Origin: Methanospirillum stamsii
GTDB taxonomy: Archaea; Halobacteriota; Methanomicrobia; Methanomicrobiales; Methanospirillaceae
Length of the DNA: 64,000 nt
Direction of reading: 5' to 3'
NCBI RefSeq assembly: GCF_046244385.1
Contig: NZ_CP176366.1
Coordinates: 248,001 to 312,000 of the forward strand
The notes under the pieces were generated by a model, which was not told the DNA's origin, searched no databases, and was given only the letters and a program-made list of their open reading frames with translations. Position 1 is the stretch's first letter, and each line of letters begins with the position of its first letter. Shown piece after piece: positions 9,840 through 18,742 of the stretch. The position numbers and the translations under genes were made by a program.

Positions 9840-10016
9840 CTGTTCTTTACCGATATTTTATCCGAAGCAGGCAATTCAATTCCTTATGAACAGGTTGCTG
9901 CATCAGGATATTTATCATAACCTGGATTTCATCATGAAAACCCTAAAGGAGAATTGTTGGCTTTCATGAGGTATAGCATTTCGGAAATAACTTCAGAACT
10001 AAAAGAATGGCAGTGA
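9840..10016 (+). pseudogene. Possible remnant of a protein-coding gene
   Basis: One frame reads 58 codons ending in TGA at 10014-10016, interrupted by a single TAA at 9918-9920. Both sides of that stop look coding-like: the first half ends ...SIPYEQVAASGYLS and the second reads PGFHHENPKGELLAFMRYS before ending ...ELKEWQ. No start codon or family was recognised. It could be the 3' end of a decayed gene. The short length makes chance a real alternative, and the promoter of the divergent chemoreceptor must also lie here. Confidence 0.25.
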
Positions 10017-10419
10017 ACATCCCAAAATATAAAAAAACATCAAATATGCAATAATTTAAAAAAATAGACCAAAAATTAGCCAAAAATTAGAGCCCCATAG
10101 AATGATGCTATTGCATTTTTTATTATTGTCTGAGGGTATGGACCTCCTGGATTTTGCAAGGGAATGTGGGGACTTGACGAGCGTTATATGGGATTGAAAA
10201 TACCCCCAAAATTGAAAAATACGACCATATTATAAAGAATATAAACCCGTTGAAAAATACTCATGAAAATACGACCGATTTGAAGAGATTGAGAAAAGGT
10301 CTGGAAAAACCCGATAATCCGGGCCTTGTTTTTCCAACAAAATCCTTCTACAATAATCCAGGTATTAGAACTATTAATTTAGGGAAGGTTTAAGTACATG
10401 ATGGTTGCATAAGACGTAT
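10017..10419. other. AT-rich gene-free gap before the CARDB/ABC operon
   Basis: About 400 bp without a convincing reading frame on either strand. It holds a tandem duplication of CCAAAAATTAG at about 10070-10091 and the iteron-like cluster listed separately at 10194-10276. The composition is strongly A/T. It probably contains the promoter and control region of the operon that starts at 10420. No tRNA or known RNA fold was recognised. Confidence 0.5.
10194..10276 (+). repeat. Iteron-like cluster of four TGAAAA(A)TAC motifs
   Basis: Four direct copies of one short motif start at 10194 (TTGAAAATAC), 10212 (TTGAAAAATACGACC), 10250 (TTGAAAAATAC) and 10263 (ATGAAAATACGACC). The second and fourth share the extension GACC. 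All point the same way, at spacings of 18, 38 and 13 bp, in the gap before the operon at 10420. They could be binding sites for a regulator. A replication origin is less likely because no initiator gene or large palindrome lies nearby. Confidence 0.45.
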
Positions 10420-11658
10420 ATGCTGATATTGCACTCAAAATTCCATTTTTTGCTTATCTTCCTGATGTTTGCGTTGATTCTTCCAACAAGCGGACTTGCA
10501 GCAATATCACAAGAACCAGGAGTGATAATCACCAGTTATTCCATATCACCAAACGTGATACTTCCCGGAGAGATTGGAACAATAGAAGTTACCATTGCAA
10601 ATACTGCTTCACAGGCATCCAAAACGGCATCGGAGATATCAGGAACGGAGCCAGACTCGGTATCACAATCAGTAACCCTCCCGGTCAATGCATTTATTGA
10701 ATCTGCAATTCTGAAAACGAAAGATTTTCAAATTTTATCCGGATGGTATGAAGACATCGGGGAAATAGGTCCGGGACAGTCAACCACTCTGACATTTCTT
10801 GTTCAGGCACCAATCAAAGAGGGATTATATTTCCCGGAAGTATGGATCCGGGTCAGGGGTGCAGAGAGTGTCAAGTATCCGATTCCGGTAAATATCAATA
10901 CCCGGCATACCCTGATTAAACAACCATCAATACGTCTATCAAGATCAACTCCCACCAATATCATTCCGGGAAGTGCCTTTGATATCGAACTCGGACTTAC
11001 CAATGAAGGACTTTCCGGAGCACATGACCTTATTATTGCAATAGAGACACCGAATACTTCTCTCTCTTCAAAAAGTCCGGAAAGACAATTTATCCAGATG
11101 CTAGAGCCGGGACAGACAAAAAAAATCAACCTCTCCTTCCAGACAGACAATGATATCCCGATTGGAATCAGGCAAATTCCTGTCAGGATATCTTACATGA
11201 ATGCTGACGGAACTGAGCTGGAACAAAGAGAAAGAATCGGTATTGTTATTCAGGGCACTGCAGATCTTGGAATCTCTAAACAGACTCTGGACCCTGAACA
11301 AATAGCAGAAGGGGATATGTTCAATCTGGTCTGCAGAATTGAAAATACCGGAACAGATAAGGCCAAAACCGTTCGTGCCACTCTGGACATCCCCTTTGAA
11401 GGGACTAAGGAAGCATTTGTCGGAACAATCAGACCGGACAATGATGCTCCGGCAGTATTTACCCTGAAAGCAACAAAATCCGGGGATATATCCTACACCA
11501 TGAAGATAGAATATCAGGATGATTTCGGTATTCATGAAGAAACAATTCCGCTGCATATTTTCGCTCAAGAGAAGAACGGAACCGGAATCATAATCTTCAT
11601 TCTGGCTGTCGTTCTGATAATTGCCGGACTATTATACTGGAGAAAAAGCTACTCCTGA
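10420..11658 (+). CDS. Exported membrane-anchored CARDB/NEW3-type protein of an ABC exporter operon
   Basis: About 412 residues from the ATG at 10420; a TTG at 10405 would add five residues. A signal peptide or anchor lies at residues 5-27. Three to four Ig-like beta-sandwich repeats of the CARDB type follow, marked by PGEIGTIEVTIANT, PGSAFDIELGLTNEG and EGDMFNLVCRIENTGTD. A C-terminal membrane helix (GIIIFILAVVLIIAGLLYW) is followed by a short basic tail. The bulk would therefore face outward. The next two genes encode an FtsX-type permease and a LolD-type ATPase, spaced 4 and 0 bp apart, so the three probably form one complex. The substrate is unknown. A repeat cluster that may control the operon lies at 10194-10276. 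Confidence 0.8.
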   Translation: MLILHSKFHFLLIFLMFALILPTSGLAAISQEPGVIITSYSISPNVILPGEIGTIEVTIANTASQASKTASEISGTEPDSVSQSVTLPVNAFIESAILKTKDFQILSGWYEDIGEIGPGQSTTLTFLVQAPIKEGLYFPEVWIRVRGAESVKYPIPVNINTRHTLIKQPSIRLSRSTPTNIIPGSAFDIELGLTNEGLSGAHDLIIAIETPNTSLSSKSPERQFIQMLEPGQTKKINLSFQTDNDIPIGIRQIPVRISYMNADGTELEQRERIGIVIQGTADLGISKQTLDPEQIAEGDMFNLVCRIENTGTDKAKTVRATLDIPFEGTKEAFVGTIRPDNDAPAVFTLKATKSGDISYTMKIEYQDDFGIHEETIPLHIFAQEKNGTGIIIFILAVVLIIAGLLYWRKSYS

Positions 11659-11662
11659 AATT

Positions 11663-12871
11663 ATGCCATCCCAGCATTTTTCTGTAGCACTATTCCTGGC
11701 GATCCGGTCAATTCAAAGAGGGAACCGGTTTACGTTTTTCCTTACGGTCATGATAATGGGACTGGTTTTTGTAAACCTTGTCTTTCTCCCGTCCATTATA
11801 TCCGGAGTCGTTGTCAATTTTAACAGTCAGTCAATCAACTATAATTATGGCAACCTGGTAATAGAACCACGTGAAAATGAAGTGTATATTTCCGGTGTAT
11901 CAGAAGTTAAGCAAAAAATTTCACAAATTCCGGGGATATCTGGATCTTCTCCCCGGTTTTCTGCAGGAGCTACCTATCATTATCATGATAACCAATTGTC
12001 CGGGCAGATAACCGGATTTAATCCCCGGTATGAACAGGAGGTCACACTCATCCATACAAAAATGAAGGATGGTGATTTCCTCGCCGAAGGGGACACAGAT
12101 AGCATTGTTTTGGGTACATCCCTTGCAGGAAACATTGATGAACGACTTGACCAGGTTGATTCACTGGGGGGCGTTACAACTGGTGATTCAATTGATGTCA
12201 CCTTCAGTAACGGGGTGAGAAGAACACTCCGGGTCAAGGGAATCATTGAATCGGGCGTGTACAGCGTTGACAGAACCGCTTTTATTACCTTAAAAGAGAT
12301 TGAATCTGTTTATGGTTTATCAGATACGGCTACTATACTTCTCGTAAAACTTGACGGAGACGGACAGGAAGACAAGTACAAAAGAATTCTCATGGAATAC
12401 GGCATTGCTGAAAGAATACGGACATACCAGGAGAAAGGACTCGGATTTGTTAATGACGCAATCAGGAGCTTTGAAATCATCAATGCTATCTCAACAATGG
12501 TAAGCCTTGTTATTGCCATCGTTGTAATCTTTATCGTCATTTTTATCAATACCATCAATAAAAGAAGACAGATTGGAATCCTGAAAGCAATCGGAATTAA
12601 TAAAAACATCATCGTATATTCGTACATAATTCAGGTCTTTATCATCGCCAGTTGCGGGATCCTGCTCGGCCTTCTTTTCAGTTCAGGTCTTGTCCTCTAT
12701 CTGACCTATAAACCTCTCATGTTTCCGGGTGGTGCGGTTCTGCCGGTTGTAGAAGCCGGTTCAATTATCAGAAGCATCATGAGTCTGGCCCTGGTTTCTC
12801 TCATTTCAGGATTCATTCCCTCGTGGAAAACAGCAAATGAACCAATTCTTGATGCTATCCGGGGGAATTAG
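11663..12871 (+). CDS. ABC transporter permease, FtsX/MacB type
   Basis: This is a 402-residue permease with the MacB/LolC layout. One membrane helix sits near the N-terminus (about residues 20-45), followed by a large extracytoplasmic MacB_PCD-like domain (about 50-275). Three C-terminal helices lie at about 280-310, 330-355 and 370-390, with the FtsX signature KRRQIGILKAIGINKNII between the first two. The ATG at 11663 is preferred over an in-frame TTG at 11621, because the TTG would overlap the preceding gene by 38 bp. Such permeases drive mechanical extrusion or lipoprotein release rather than ordinary transport through the membrane. It pairs with the ATPase at 12872. Confidence 0.85.
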   Translation: MPSQHFSVALFLAIRSIQRGNRFTFFLTVMIMGLVFVNLVFLPSIISGVVVNFNSQSINYNYGNLVIEPRENEVYISGVSEVKQKISQIPGISGSSPRFSAGATYHYHDNQLSGQITGFNPRYEQEVTLIHTKMKDGDFLAEGDTDSIVLGTSLAGNIDERLDQVDSLGGVTTGDSIDVTFSNGVRRTLRVKGIIESGVYSVDRTAFITLKEIESVYGLSDTATILLVKLDGDGQEDKYKRILMEYGIAERIRTYQEKGLGFVNDAIRSFEIINAISTMVSLVIAIVVIFIVIFINTINKRRQIGILKAIGINKNIIVYSYIIQVFIIASCGILLGLLFSSGLVLYLTYKPLMFPGGAVLPVVEAGSIIRSIMSLALVSLISGFIPSWKTANEPILDAIRGN

Positions 12872-13570
12872 ATGATAGAGGTTTTGGATGTCACCCGGGT
12901 ATACCAGATGGGGCTGGTTGAAGTTCAGGCATTACGAGGAGTCAGATGCTCAATTCAGCAGGGAGAGTTTGTCGGAATCATGGGGCCTTCCGGAAGTGGA
13001 AAATCAACACTTCTTCACATCCTCGGTCTTTTAGACAGCCCGACATCCGGAACGGTGACTATAGACGGGACCGATGTCGGACTCTTAAAAGAGCAGGAAA
13101 AAAGTGAATTCAGACTAAATCATCTTGGCTATGTATTTCAGGACTATGCTCTTGTCCCTGAACTATCAGTCCGGGAAAATGTTGTACTTCCTGCAATGGC
13201 ACGGGGTGCTCCTCCGGATACCTATCTGAAAGAAAGTGAAGAGATCCTGAGGCAGGTTGGTCTCGGTCACCGGATTGATCACCGGCAGTATGAGTTATCC
13301 GGAGGAGAACAGCAACGGGTGGCGATAGCACGAGCTCTCATAAACCGGCCGGGAATTTTGTTCGCTGATGAACCCTGTGCCAATCTTGATTCAAACACAT
13401 CCCGGACGATTCTTAACCTCTTCAGGGAATTAAATGAAAAATACGGGCAAACGATCATCATGGTCACCCACGAGGAATGGCATGAGGAGTTCATGTGCCG
13501 GGTGCTTTACATGAAAGATGGCCTGATTGACGGAGAAAAAGCCTGCAAAATGCGTGAAAATAAAAATTAA
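12872..13570 (+). CDS. ABC transporter ATP-binding protein, LolD/MacB type
   Basis: This 232-residue ATPase energises the FtsX-type permease encoded just upstream; its ATG directly follows the permease stop codon. Walker A is GPSGSGKST, the Q-loop lies in YVFQDYALVPELS, the signature is LSGGEQQRVAIARAL, Walker B is GILFADEP, and the switch histidine is in IIMVTHE. All residues needed for ATP hydrolysis are present. The length is normal for the LolD/MacB ATPase family. It ends three bases before the convergent gene at 13574, so the two transcripts probably overlap at their 3' ends. Confidence 0.92.
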   Translation: MIEVLDVTRVYQMGLVEVQALRGVRCSIQQGEFVGIMGPSGSGKSTLLHILGLLDSPTSGTVTIDGTDVGLLKEQEKSEFRLNHLGYVFQDYALVPELSVRENVVLPAMARGAPPDTYLKESEEILRQVGLGHRIDHRQYELSGGEQQRVAIARALINRPGILFADEPCANLDSNTSRTILNLFRELNEKYGQTIIMVTHEEWHEEFMCRVLYMKDGLIDGEKACKMRENKN

Positions 13571-13573
13571 AGA

Positions 13574-14359
13574 TCATTCTGCTACAAAGACTTTAAAAGC
13601 ATCATTATAGACAGGGATTGAAGACCAGACACCGGACCTGACAATATTTTTGTCCCATACATCATAGACGGTTCTGCCGGACCAGAAATAACAGGCTAAT
13701 TCTTTTGCTTCCCGGAAGGTGGGAAATTCAGTCAAAACATTTTCAGGAGGAATTGTATTTAGTTCATTGAGATCTGAACACCATAAGATGTCACCGTCGT
13801 TATTCATCAGTACAGCAAACATATCCGGAGATAAATCGGAGATTTTTACCGCATCTTCTGCAATTTTTTTGCAGTCAACTGAAAGCACGAGATACTGCTC
13901 AGCATTTCTCATCCTCACCGGCATGATAATATCCTGAGTAAAAAACAGATCATCCTCATTCATATCTCCTGCATAGAGAAATGAACGATTTACAAAGGGT
14001 TTTTTGATGCTTTGACCATCCATTGGAATCAAGGAATATCTTTTGTCCAAAAATGCTGAAGAATCCGGATAATGGCGAATTATTGTCCCATTCTCTCCTA
14101 CCAGAGCAATTGAGCGAATAAAAGAGTCCGGAACATAAAGAGACGATATCAGTTCCTGCTCCTCCTCTGCAGTAATGTGAGGATCAGCAAGGCAAAGCGA
14201 TACAGTTGAGGATTGTGCATCGAGTTCCTGTAGTGAATCAGATATACTGTCTCTGAGTTGTAGACAGGTATCAGACAGAGAATGATTTCCACTCATATCT
14301 CCGGTTACTGTAACTCCCATAATCAGGCAGGAAATGATGAATATCAATAAAAACCTCAT
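13574..14359 (-). CDS. Exported Cache-domain-like protein
   Basis: The 261-residue product starts with a hydrophobic signal segment (residues 1-20). The rest resembles an extracytoplasmic Cache sensor domain, with blocks such as SIALVGENGTIIRHYP, the middle region VLSVDCKKIAEDAV, and DMFAVLMNNDGDILWCSD. No kinase, HAMP or chemoreceptor part is attached. It could therefore be a free or membrane-anchored ligand-binding protein that works with another sensor. The family assignment rests on pattern only. It has no operon partner: it is convergent with the ABC ATPase and divergent from polyphosphate kinase. Confidence 0.6.
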   Translation of the reverse strand: MRFLLIFIISCLIMGVTVTGDMSGNHSLSDTCLQLRDSISDSLQELDAQSSTVSLCLADPHITAEEEQELISSLYVPDSFIRSIALVGENGTIIRHYPDSSAFLDKRYSLIPMDGQSIKKPFVNRSFLYAGDMNEDDLFFTQDIIMPVRMRNAEQYLVLSVDCKKIAEDAVKISDLSPDMFAVLMNNDGDILWCSDLNELNTIPPENVLTEFPTFREAKELACYFWSGRTVYDVWDKNIVRSGVWSSIPVYNDAFKVFVAE

Positions 14360-14501
14360 AGCATCATATCACCTGTGCAGATTATAAAAAGTTATCCTGC
14401 GAAAAAGCACTCACCGTCCCCTTTTTTTACCCGATGACAGAGATGAAAATATTGAGAAACTATAGTCAACCTTTATTACATTAGGATGAAACTGATGTAG
14501 T

Positions 14502-16634
14502 ATGAACCAGTCTGAGGGGTCTATACAGTTAAAAGAACAAGATGCTTCTTTAATGTTATCTGATCCTTCTCTCTATATTAATCGGGAATTGTCATGGATC
14601 CGATTTAATCAGCATGTTCTTGATGAAGCAAAAGACTCGTCCCATCCACTCCTGGAACGAATAAAATTCCTTGCCATTTTTGCAAACAACCTGGATGAAT
14701 TTTTCATGGTACGGGTTTCCGGACTCCACCATCAGCTTGCAGAAGGAGTATTAAAACTGCCTCCGGACGGTCTTACCACATTAGAGCAACTTGAACGGAT
14801 AAATCATGATTTAACACCACTTCTTGACGAACAAACACGAGTCTGGAATGATATACTTATCCCTGAACTTGCAGAACAGGGGATCCTTATTCATAACCGG
14901 GGAACTATCGGTGATAAAAAGCGAAAAATACTCAGGAATTATTTTTACCGGGAAATATTTCCGGTCTTAACTCCGCTTGCTTTTGATAAATCACACCCGT
15001 TTCCTTTCATCTCCAATCTTGCTCTAAATCTCGCAGTCATATTAAGAAGGCCCGGTTCTTCAGACGACCTGTTTGCACGGATTAAAATACCAAATAAACT
15101 ATTCCCCCGTCTTATTGAAATTCCGGCCACTACTGATAATGATGTACATAAAACAAGTGAATTCATTTTTCTTGAGGATTTAATTGCAGATAACCTGGAT
15201 CTCTTATTTCCGGGCATGGAGATAGTAGCATCTTATCCCTTCCGGGTTACAAGGGATGCAGATATCGAAATAGAAGAGGATGAGGCGGACGATTTATTAA
15301 GTGCTGTGGAGCAGTCAATCAGTAAGCGATGGATTGGAACTCCGGTCAGAATTGAGACGTCAATGGATATGTTACCGGCAATTTCTGACATGATGGGAAC
15401 AAAGCTTGCGAAATATCCTCACATGTTCTACCGGGTGAATGGTCCGGTGGGAATGGCTGATTTCTTCTGCCTGTTAAACCTGGACAGACCTGATTTGAAA
15501 GACCCTCCCTTCGCTCCGGCAATACCCGAACGAATTGAGGTAGATCCAGATATTTTTCACGTCATCAGACAACGCGATCTCATGCTGTTTCACCCGTACG
15601 AAAGCTTTCAGCCGGTCATCAATTTTTTAAATACTGCAGCACATGATCCGGATGTTCTTGCAATCAAGATGACATTATACCGGACCGGAACAAATTCGCC
15701 GATAGTACAGGCATTGCTTGATGCCCGGGAACAGGGAAAAGCAGTTTCGGTGCTGGTGGAACTGAAAGCCCGATTTGATGAAGAAAATAATATCGGATGG
15801 GCAAAAGCCCTTGAACGTGCCGGTGCACATGTAGTATTTGGAATAATGGGCCTTAAAGTCCATGCAAAACTCTGTCTTGTCGTCAGAAAAGAAAAAAGTG
15901 GAATTGTCAGGTATGTCCATATGAGTTCGGGCAACTATAATGCAGCCACCGCGAAAATATATACCGATATCGGACTTTTTACTGCGAATGAAGAGATATC
16001 TTCGGATGTTTCTCACCTTTTTAACGTGCTTACCGGGTTTTCACAATATAGTTCATACCATCACCTGCTTGTGGCTCCAGGCGGAATAAAAAAAGGTATC
16101 ATATCTCTTATTGAAAAAGAGATGGACCGGCAGAAATCGCATGGAGACGGAAAGATCATTCTAAAATTAAATGCTCTCCAGGATGCAGAGGTTATCAGGG
16201 CATTATATCGGGCATCACAGGAAGGAGTTATCATTCACCTGCAGGTGAGAGGTATTTGTTGTCTTCGTCCCGGACTCGCAGGAATCTCTGACAATATCAC
16301 CGTGACAACGATAGTTGGCCGGTTTTTGGAACATACCAGGATTTTTTACTTCCATAACGGGGGTGATCCATTAGTACTGATGGGCAGTTCTGATCTTATG
16401 CCACGGAATCTGAAACGCCGGATTGAAGTCCTCTTCCCGGTTCTGGATCCCGGAATCAGAGATGAAATTATAAAAACCATCCTTCCCATTCATCTGCATG
16501 ATACCGTGAAGACCAGAATCCTGAAACCGGATGGGTCATATGACCGGATCCCTCCTGATCCGGAAAACCCAATCCAGGCACAAAACTGGCTTTTAGAAAA
16601 ACAGGGCATATGGAATAGATATATCCAGAACTAA
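14502..16634 (+). CDS. ppk1: Polyphosphate kinase 1
   Basis: This 710-residue enzyme reversibly transfers the terminal phosphate of ATP to polyphosphate. The N-terminal domain opens with the family motif INRELSWIRFNQHVLDEA. The catalytic C-terminal half has the two conserved histidines of the phospholipase D-like fold: H454 in GLKVHAKLCLV, which is expected to be phosphorylated, and H611 in FLEHTRIFYF. HMSSGNYN and GSSDLMPRNL are further family motifs. The length is typical for PPK1. It stands alone, about 140 bp from the divergent Cache gene. Because this window also encodes a PPi-type phosphofructokinase, phosphate-energy storage may be a theme of this organism; that link is inferred. Confidence 0.96.
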   Translation: MNQSEGSIQLKEQDASLMLSDPSLYINRELSWIRFNQHVLDEAKDSSHPLLERIKFLAIFANNLDEFFMVRVSGLHHQLAEGVLKLPPDGLTTLEQLERINHDLTPLLDEQTRVWNDILIPELAEQGILIHNRGTIGDKKRKILRNYFYREIFPVLTPLAFDKSHPFPFISNLALNLAVILRRPGSSDDLFARIKIPNKLFPRLIEIPATTDNDVHKTSEFIFLEDLIADNLDLLFPGMEIVASYPFRVTRDADIEIEEDEADDLLSAVEQSISKRWIGTPVRIETSMDMLPAISDMMGTKLAKYPHMFYRVNGPVGMADFFCLLNLDRPDLKDPPFAPAIPERIEVDPDIFHVIRQRDLMLFHPYESFQPVINFLNTAAHDPDVLAIKMTLYRTGTNSPIVQALLDAREQGKAVSVLVELKARFDEENNIGWAKALERAGAHVVFGIMGLKVHAKLCLVVRKEKSGIVRYVHMSSGNYNAATAKIYTDIGLFTANEEISSDVSHLFNVLTGFSQYSSYHHLLVAPGGIKKGIISLIEKEMDRQKSHGDGKIILKLNALQDAEVIRALYRASQEGVIIHLQVRGICCLRPGLAGISDNITVTTIVGRFLEHTRIFYFHNGGDPLVLMGSSDLMPRNLKRRIEVLFPVLDPGIRDEIIKTILPIHLHDTVKTRILKPDGSYDRIPPDPENPIQAQNWLLEKQGIWNRYIQN

Positions 16635-16735
16635 GTGTGGGATTTTTCGGGTAATCAAAATAAACGGAGGAATTGAACGCCTGCACTTAAAATGCACATC
16701 ATAAATAAGGAAATGACACATATGAATGTATTATC

Positions 16736-16745
16736 TTTATATACC
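16736..16745 (+). promoter_or_regulatory. Candidate archaeal TATA box
   Basis: TTTATATACC lies about 75 bp upstream of the start codon at 16819. It fits the archaeal TATA consensus and would place a transcript start near 16770. It is weak evidence because the region is AT-rich. Confidence 0.3.
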
Positions 16746-16818
16746 AAAGTTCAATTGCCACTTATGAAAATTTTTTCTCCAAATTGTACAGGAAAATTGC
16801 AAACTGTTAGTGATATTT

Positions 16819-17304
16819 ATGAGATTTGAAAAACTGAATAAAAAATTACCGGAAGATATTCTCTCAGTTATTGATGAAGAAGCAGCAGCCGGGTCCATTA
16901 CCCGTCAGGAGGCGGTTTCAAAACTGGTTCGTTCTGTCATCAGCATTAAACATGAATCTGAAAATGAGCAGTTAAAATATCAGATAAAAGAGCTCAACCG
17001 GCAGATTGCAATCAAGGATGATGAAGTAACATATTTACGAAACGAACTACATGCCCTTAATGCCGGCCTTTCAAAACTTGCTGAAAACATTGTTGTAAAT
17101 AATGCTGAAAAAAATGATTTTGAGACGCTCCTTACTCCGATAAAGCAGGATGTATCATCATATTCAGATGAGATAAAAAATATCAGAGAGAAAATAGAAA
17201 ACTGCCGGCACAGCCCATTTGAAAATCACATTCCACTGATTATAATAGGGATAATAGCCAGCCTCCTCATCATATACCTCATTATTAGTACCCTGTCCGG
17301 ATGA
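16819..17304 (+). CDS. Ribbon-helix-helix-like, coiled-coil protein with a C-terminal membrane anchor
   Basis: I do not recognise a named family. The 161-residue product has three visible parts. Residues 1-48 (KLNKKLPEDILSVIDEE, then TRQEAVSKLVRSVI) resemble a ribbon-helix-helix DNA-binding fold. Residues about 50-130 are a charged heptad-like coiled coil. Residues about 138-158 are one membrane helix (IPLIIIGIIASLLIIYLII) with almost nothing after it, so the protein would be tail-anchored with its N-terminus in the cytoplasm. The ATG at 16819 is preferred; a GTG at 16810 would add three residues. It is a single gene. Membrane tethering of DNA or of a partner protein are both possible roles. 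Confidence 0.65.
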   Translation: MRFEKLNKKLPEDILSVIDEEAAAGSITRQEAVSKLVRSVISIKHESENEQLKYQIKELNRQIAIKDDEVTYLRNELHALNAGLSKLAENIVVNNAEKNDFETLLTPIKQDVSSYSDEIKNIREKIENCRHSPFENHIPLIIIGIIASLLIIYLIISTLSG

Positions 17305-17531
17305 TATTAGAAAAAGAACCGGATTTTTTTTATTTTATTGCGTACCTGATGAGTGGCGTGCACTCAATGTATATAAAGGATCATGCAAATGAACCGATGC
17401 GCCTGGAAGGCTTTATGACCCCTTTGCTTCTACTGGAGAAATTACTTTTTTCAGGTAAATAGTAAAAAATGTTCTGGAATGACAACATTTATTATTATGA
17501 TTTTGCAGTGGAATAGCAATACCTGCATCGA

Positions 17532-18170
17532 TCAAACATGAAGCAATGAGGGGAGATTGATCTGAATAACAAACCAAAGACCAAAAATAACAAGTGAAAT
17601 TCCACAAAGAACCAGAATACTCCGGTAAAACCGGACACTAAGAACAGTCCTGCTTCGGTGAATTCCCACCGATACAAGAGTAAACCAGCCCAGGTCGGCC
17701 ATCCAATGACCACATATAAATGCAATCAGACCTGCAGTGCCCAGGGCCAGAGAACTAAAAAGAAGGGCGCTACCGACAGAAAACCACCAGATCCAAAAAT
17801 ATGGATTGGAAATGCTGGTTACAAAACCGGCAATTACCGGCCTGGTTCTTTTATTTTCTACCCCAATTCCGGAAATTTCTGCATTCCCTGCACCTAACAG
17901 GGTCATCGCTCCAAAGGTAATCAATGCAATTCCTCCGGTCCAGGCAATTACCGGGCCTGCTGATTCGGGTATTGATGACACACCGGCGGCGATGAGAATA
18001 ACAATCCCAAACTCAGCAATGATGTGACCGAGAGTTACACGTGGACCGCTTGTCCATCCGATATGAAGAGCAGACTGAATTGTTGCAATAAGTGTCGGTC
18101 CTGGTGCAAGAGCACCGGTAAGCCCGATGAAAAAGCCCATCATGGCAAGTTCCGGCAGAGTCATAAACAT
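17532..18170 (-). CDS. LysE/RhtB-family transporter
   Basis: The 212-residue integral membrane protein shows the LysE-family N-terminal signature GALAPGPTLIATIQSAL followed by GWTSGPRVTLGHIIAE, and a central SISNPYFWIWWFSVGSA. About six membrane helices are expected. Members export amino acids or other small solutes; the substrate cannot be read here. The ATG at 18170 is chosen because the family signature begins about 18 residues later; the longer frame up to 18269 would run into the divergent RNase H gene. Start codons of the two divergent genes are only 38 bp apart, so they must share one promoter region or be leaderless. Confidence 0.85.
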   Translation of the reverse strand: MFMTLPELAMMGFFIGLTGALAPGPTLIATIQSALHIGWTSGPRVTLGHIIAEFGIVILIAAGVSSIPESAGPVIAWTGGIALITFGAMTLLGAGNAEISGIGVENKRTRPVIAGFVTSISNPYFWIWWFSVGSALLFSSLALGTAGLIAFICGHWMADLGWFTLVSVGIHRSRTVLSVRFYRSILVLCGISLVIFGLWFVIQINLPSLLHV

Positions 18171-18208
18171 CGCATATATGTGTGTCGCATGTAGATAGTG
18201 TACCTCAA

Positions 18209-18619
18209 ATGCTGACAATATACACCGACGGAGCCTCCCGGGGAAACCCGGGACCTGCTGCCTGCGCATACACCATTACCAATTCCGAAGGAAAATTGCT
18301 GGACAAGTCTGTAGAATTCCTCGGAAAAAATACGAATAATGTTGCAGAATATACTGCAGTAATCCGGGCATTGAAAAAAGCCGGAGAATACCAGGACAAA
18401 GAAATCAGGTTGTTTTCAGACAGTCAGTTAGTTATCAGACAGATTACCGGCAGGTACCGGATAAATAAACCTCACTTAAAAGTTCTCTATGATGAAGTCA
18501 TGGCATTATGTAAGCCCTTTACTATTACCTGGGGAGAAGTGCCAAGAGAAAATCCAGGAATTTCACAATGTGACAAACTCTGCAATGAAGAACTGGACAG
18601 GCATACCAATCTCCATTAA
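18209..18619 (+). CDS. rnhA: Ribonuclease HI
   Basis: This 136-residue enzyme cleaves the RNA strand of RNA-DNA hybrids. The carboxylates of the metal site are visible: aspartate in IYTDGASRGNPG (residue 6), glutamate in NNVAEYTAVIRAL, aspartate in LFSDSQLVI, and a final acidic residue in CDKLCNEELDRH. It lacks the basic handle of the E. coli enzyme and so belongs to the shorter archaeal and bacterial type. The ATG at 18209 places the catalytic strand right at the N-terminus, as is normal; a GTG at 18182 is less likely. It diverges from the LysE gene. Confidence 0.9.
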   Translation: MLTIYTDGASRGNPGPAACAYTITNSEGKLLDKSVEFLGKNTNNVAEYTAVIRALKKAGEYQDKEIRLFSDSQLVIRQITGRYRINKPHLKVLYDEVMALCKPFTITWGEVPRENPGISQCDKLCNEELDRHTNLH

Positions 18620-18742
18620 GCTTTTACCTCATAATTTTTTGGAAAATTCAGGATGATGAAAAAGTGAGCAATATTGATAAGGAACGTTGAGCTATCCTAT
18701 ATCTGGGATCAACAGGTTAGTTAAACAATGGAATAATCATTC

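Noticed and set aside
16722..16828. 35-codon plus-strand frame before the tail-anchored protein gene
   Set aside because: It overlaps the start of that gene, lacks a ribosome-binding site and has a low-complexity composition.
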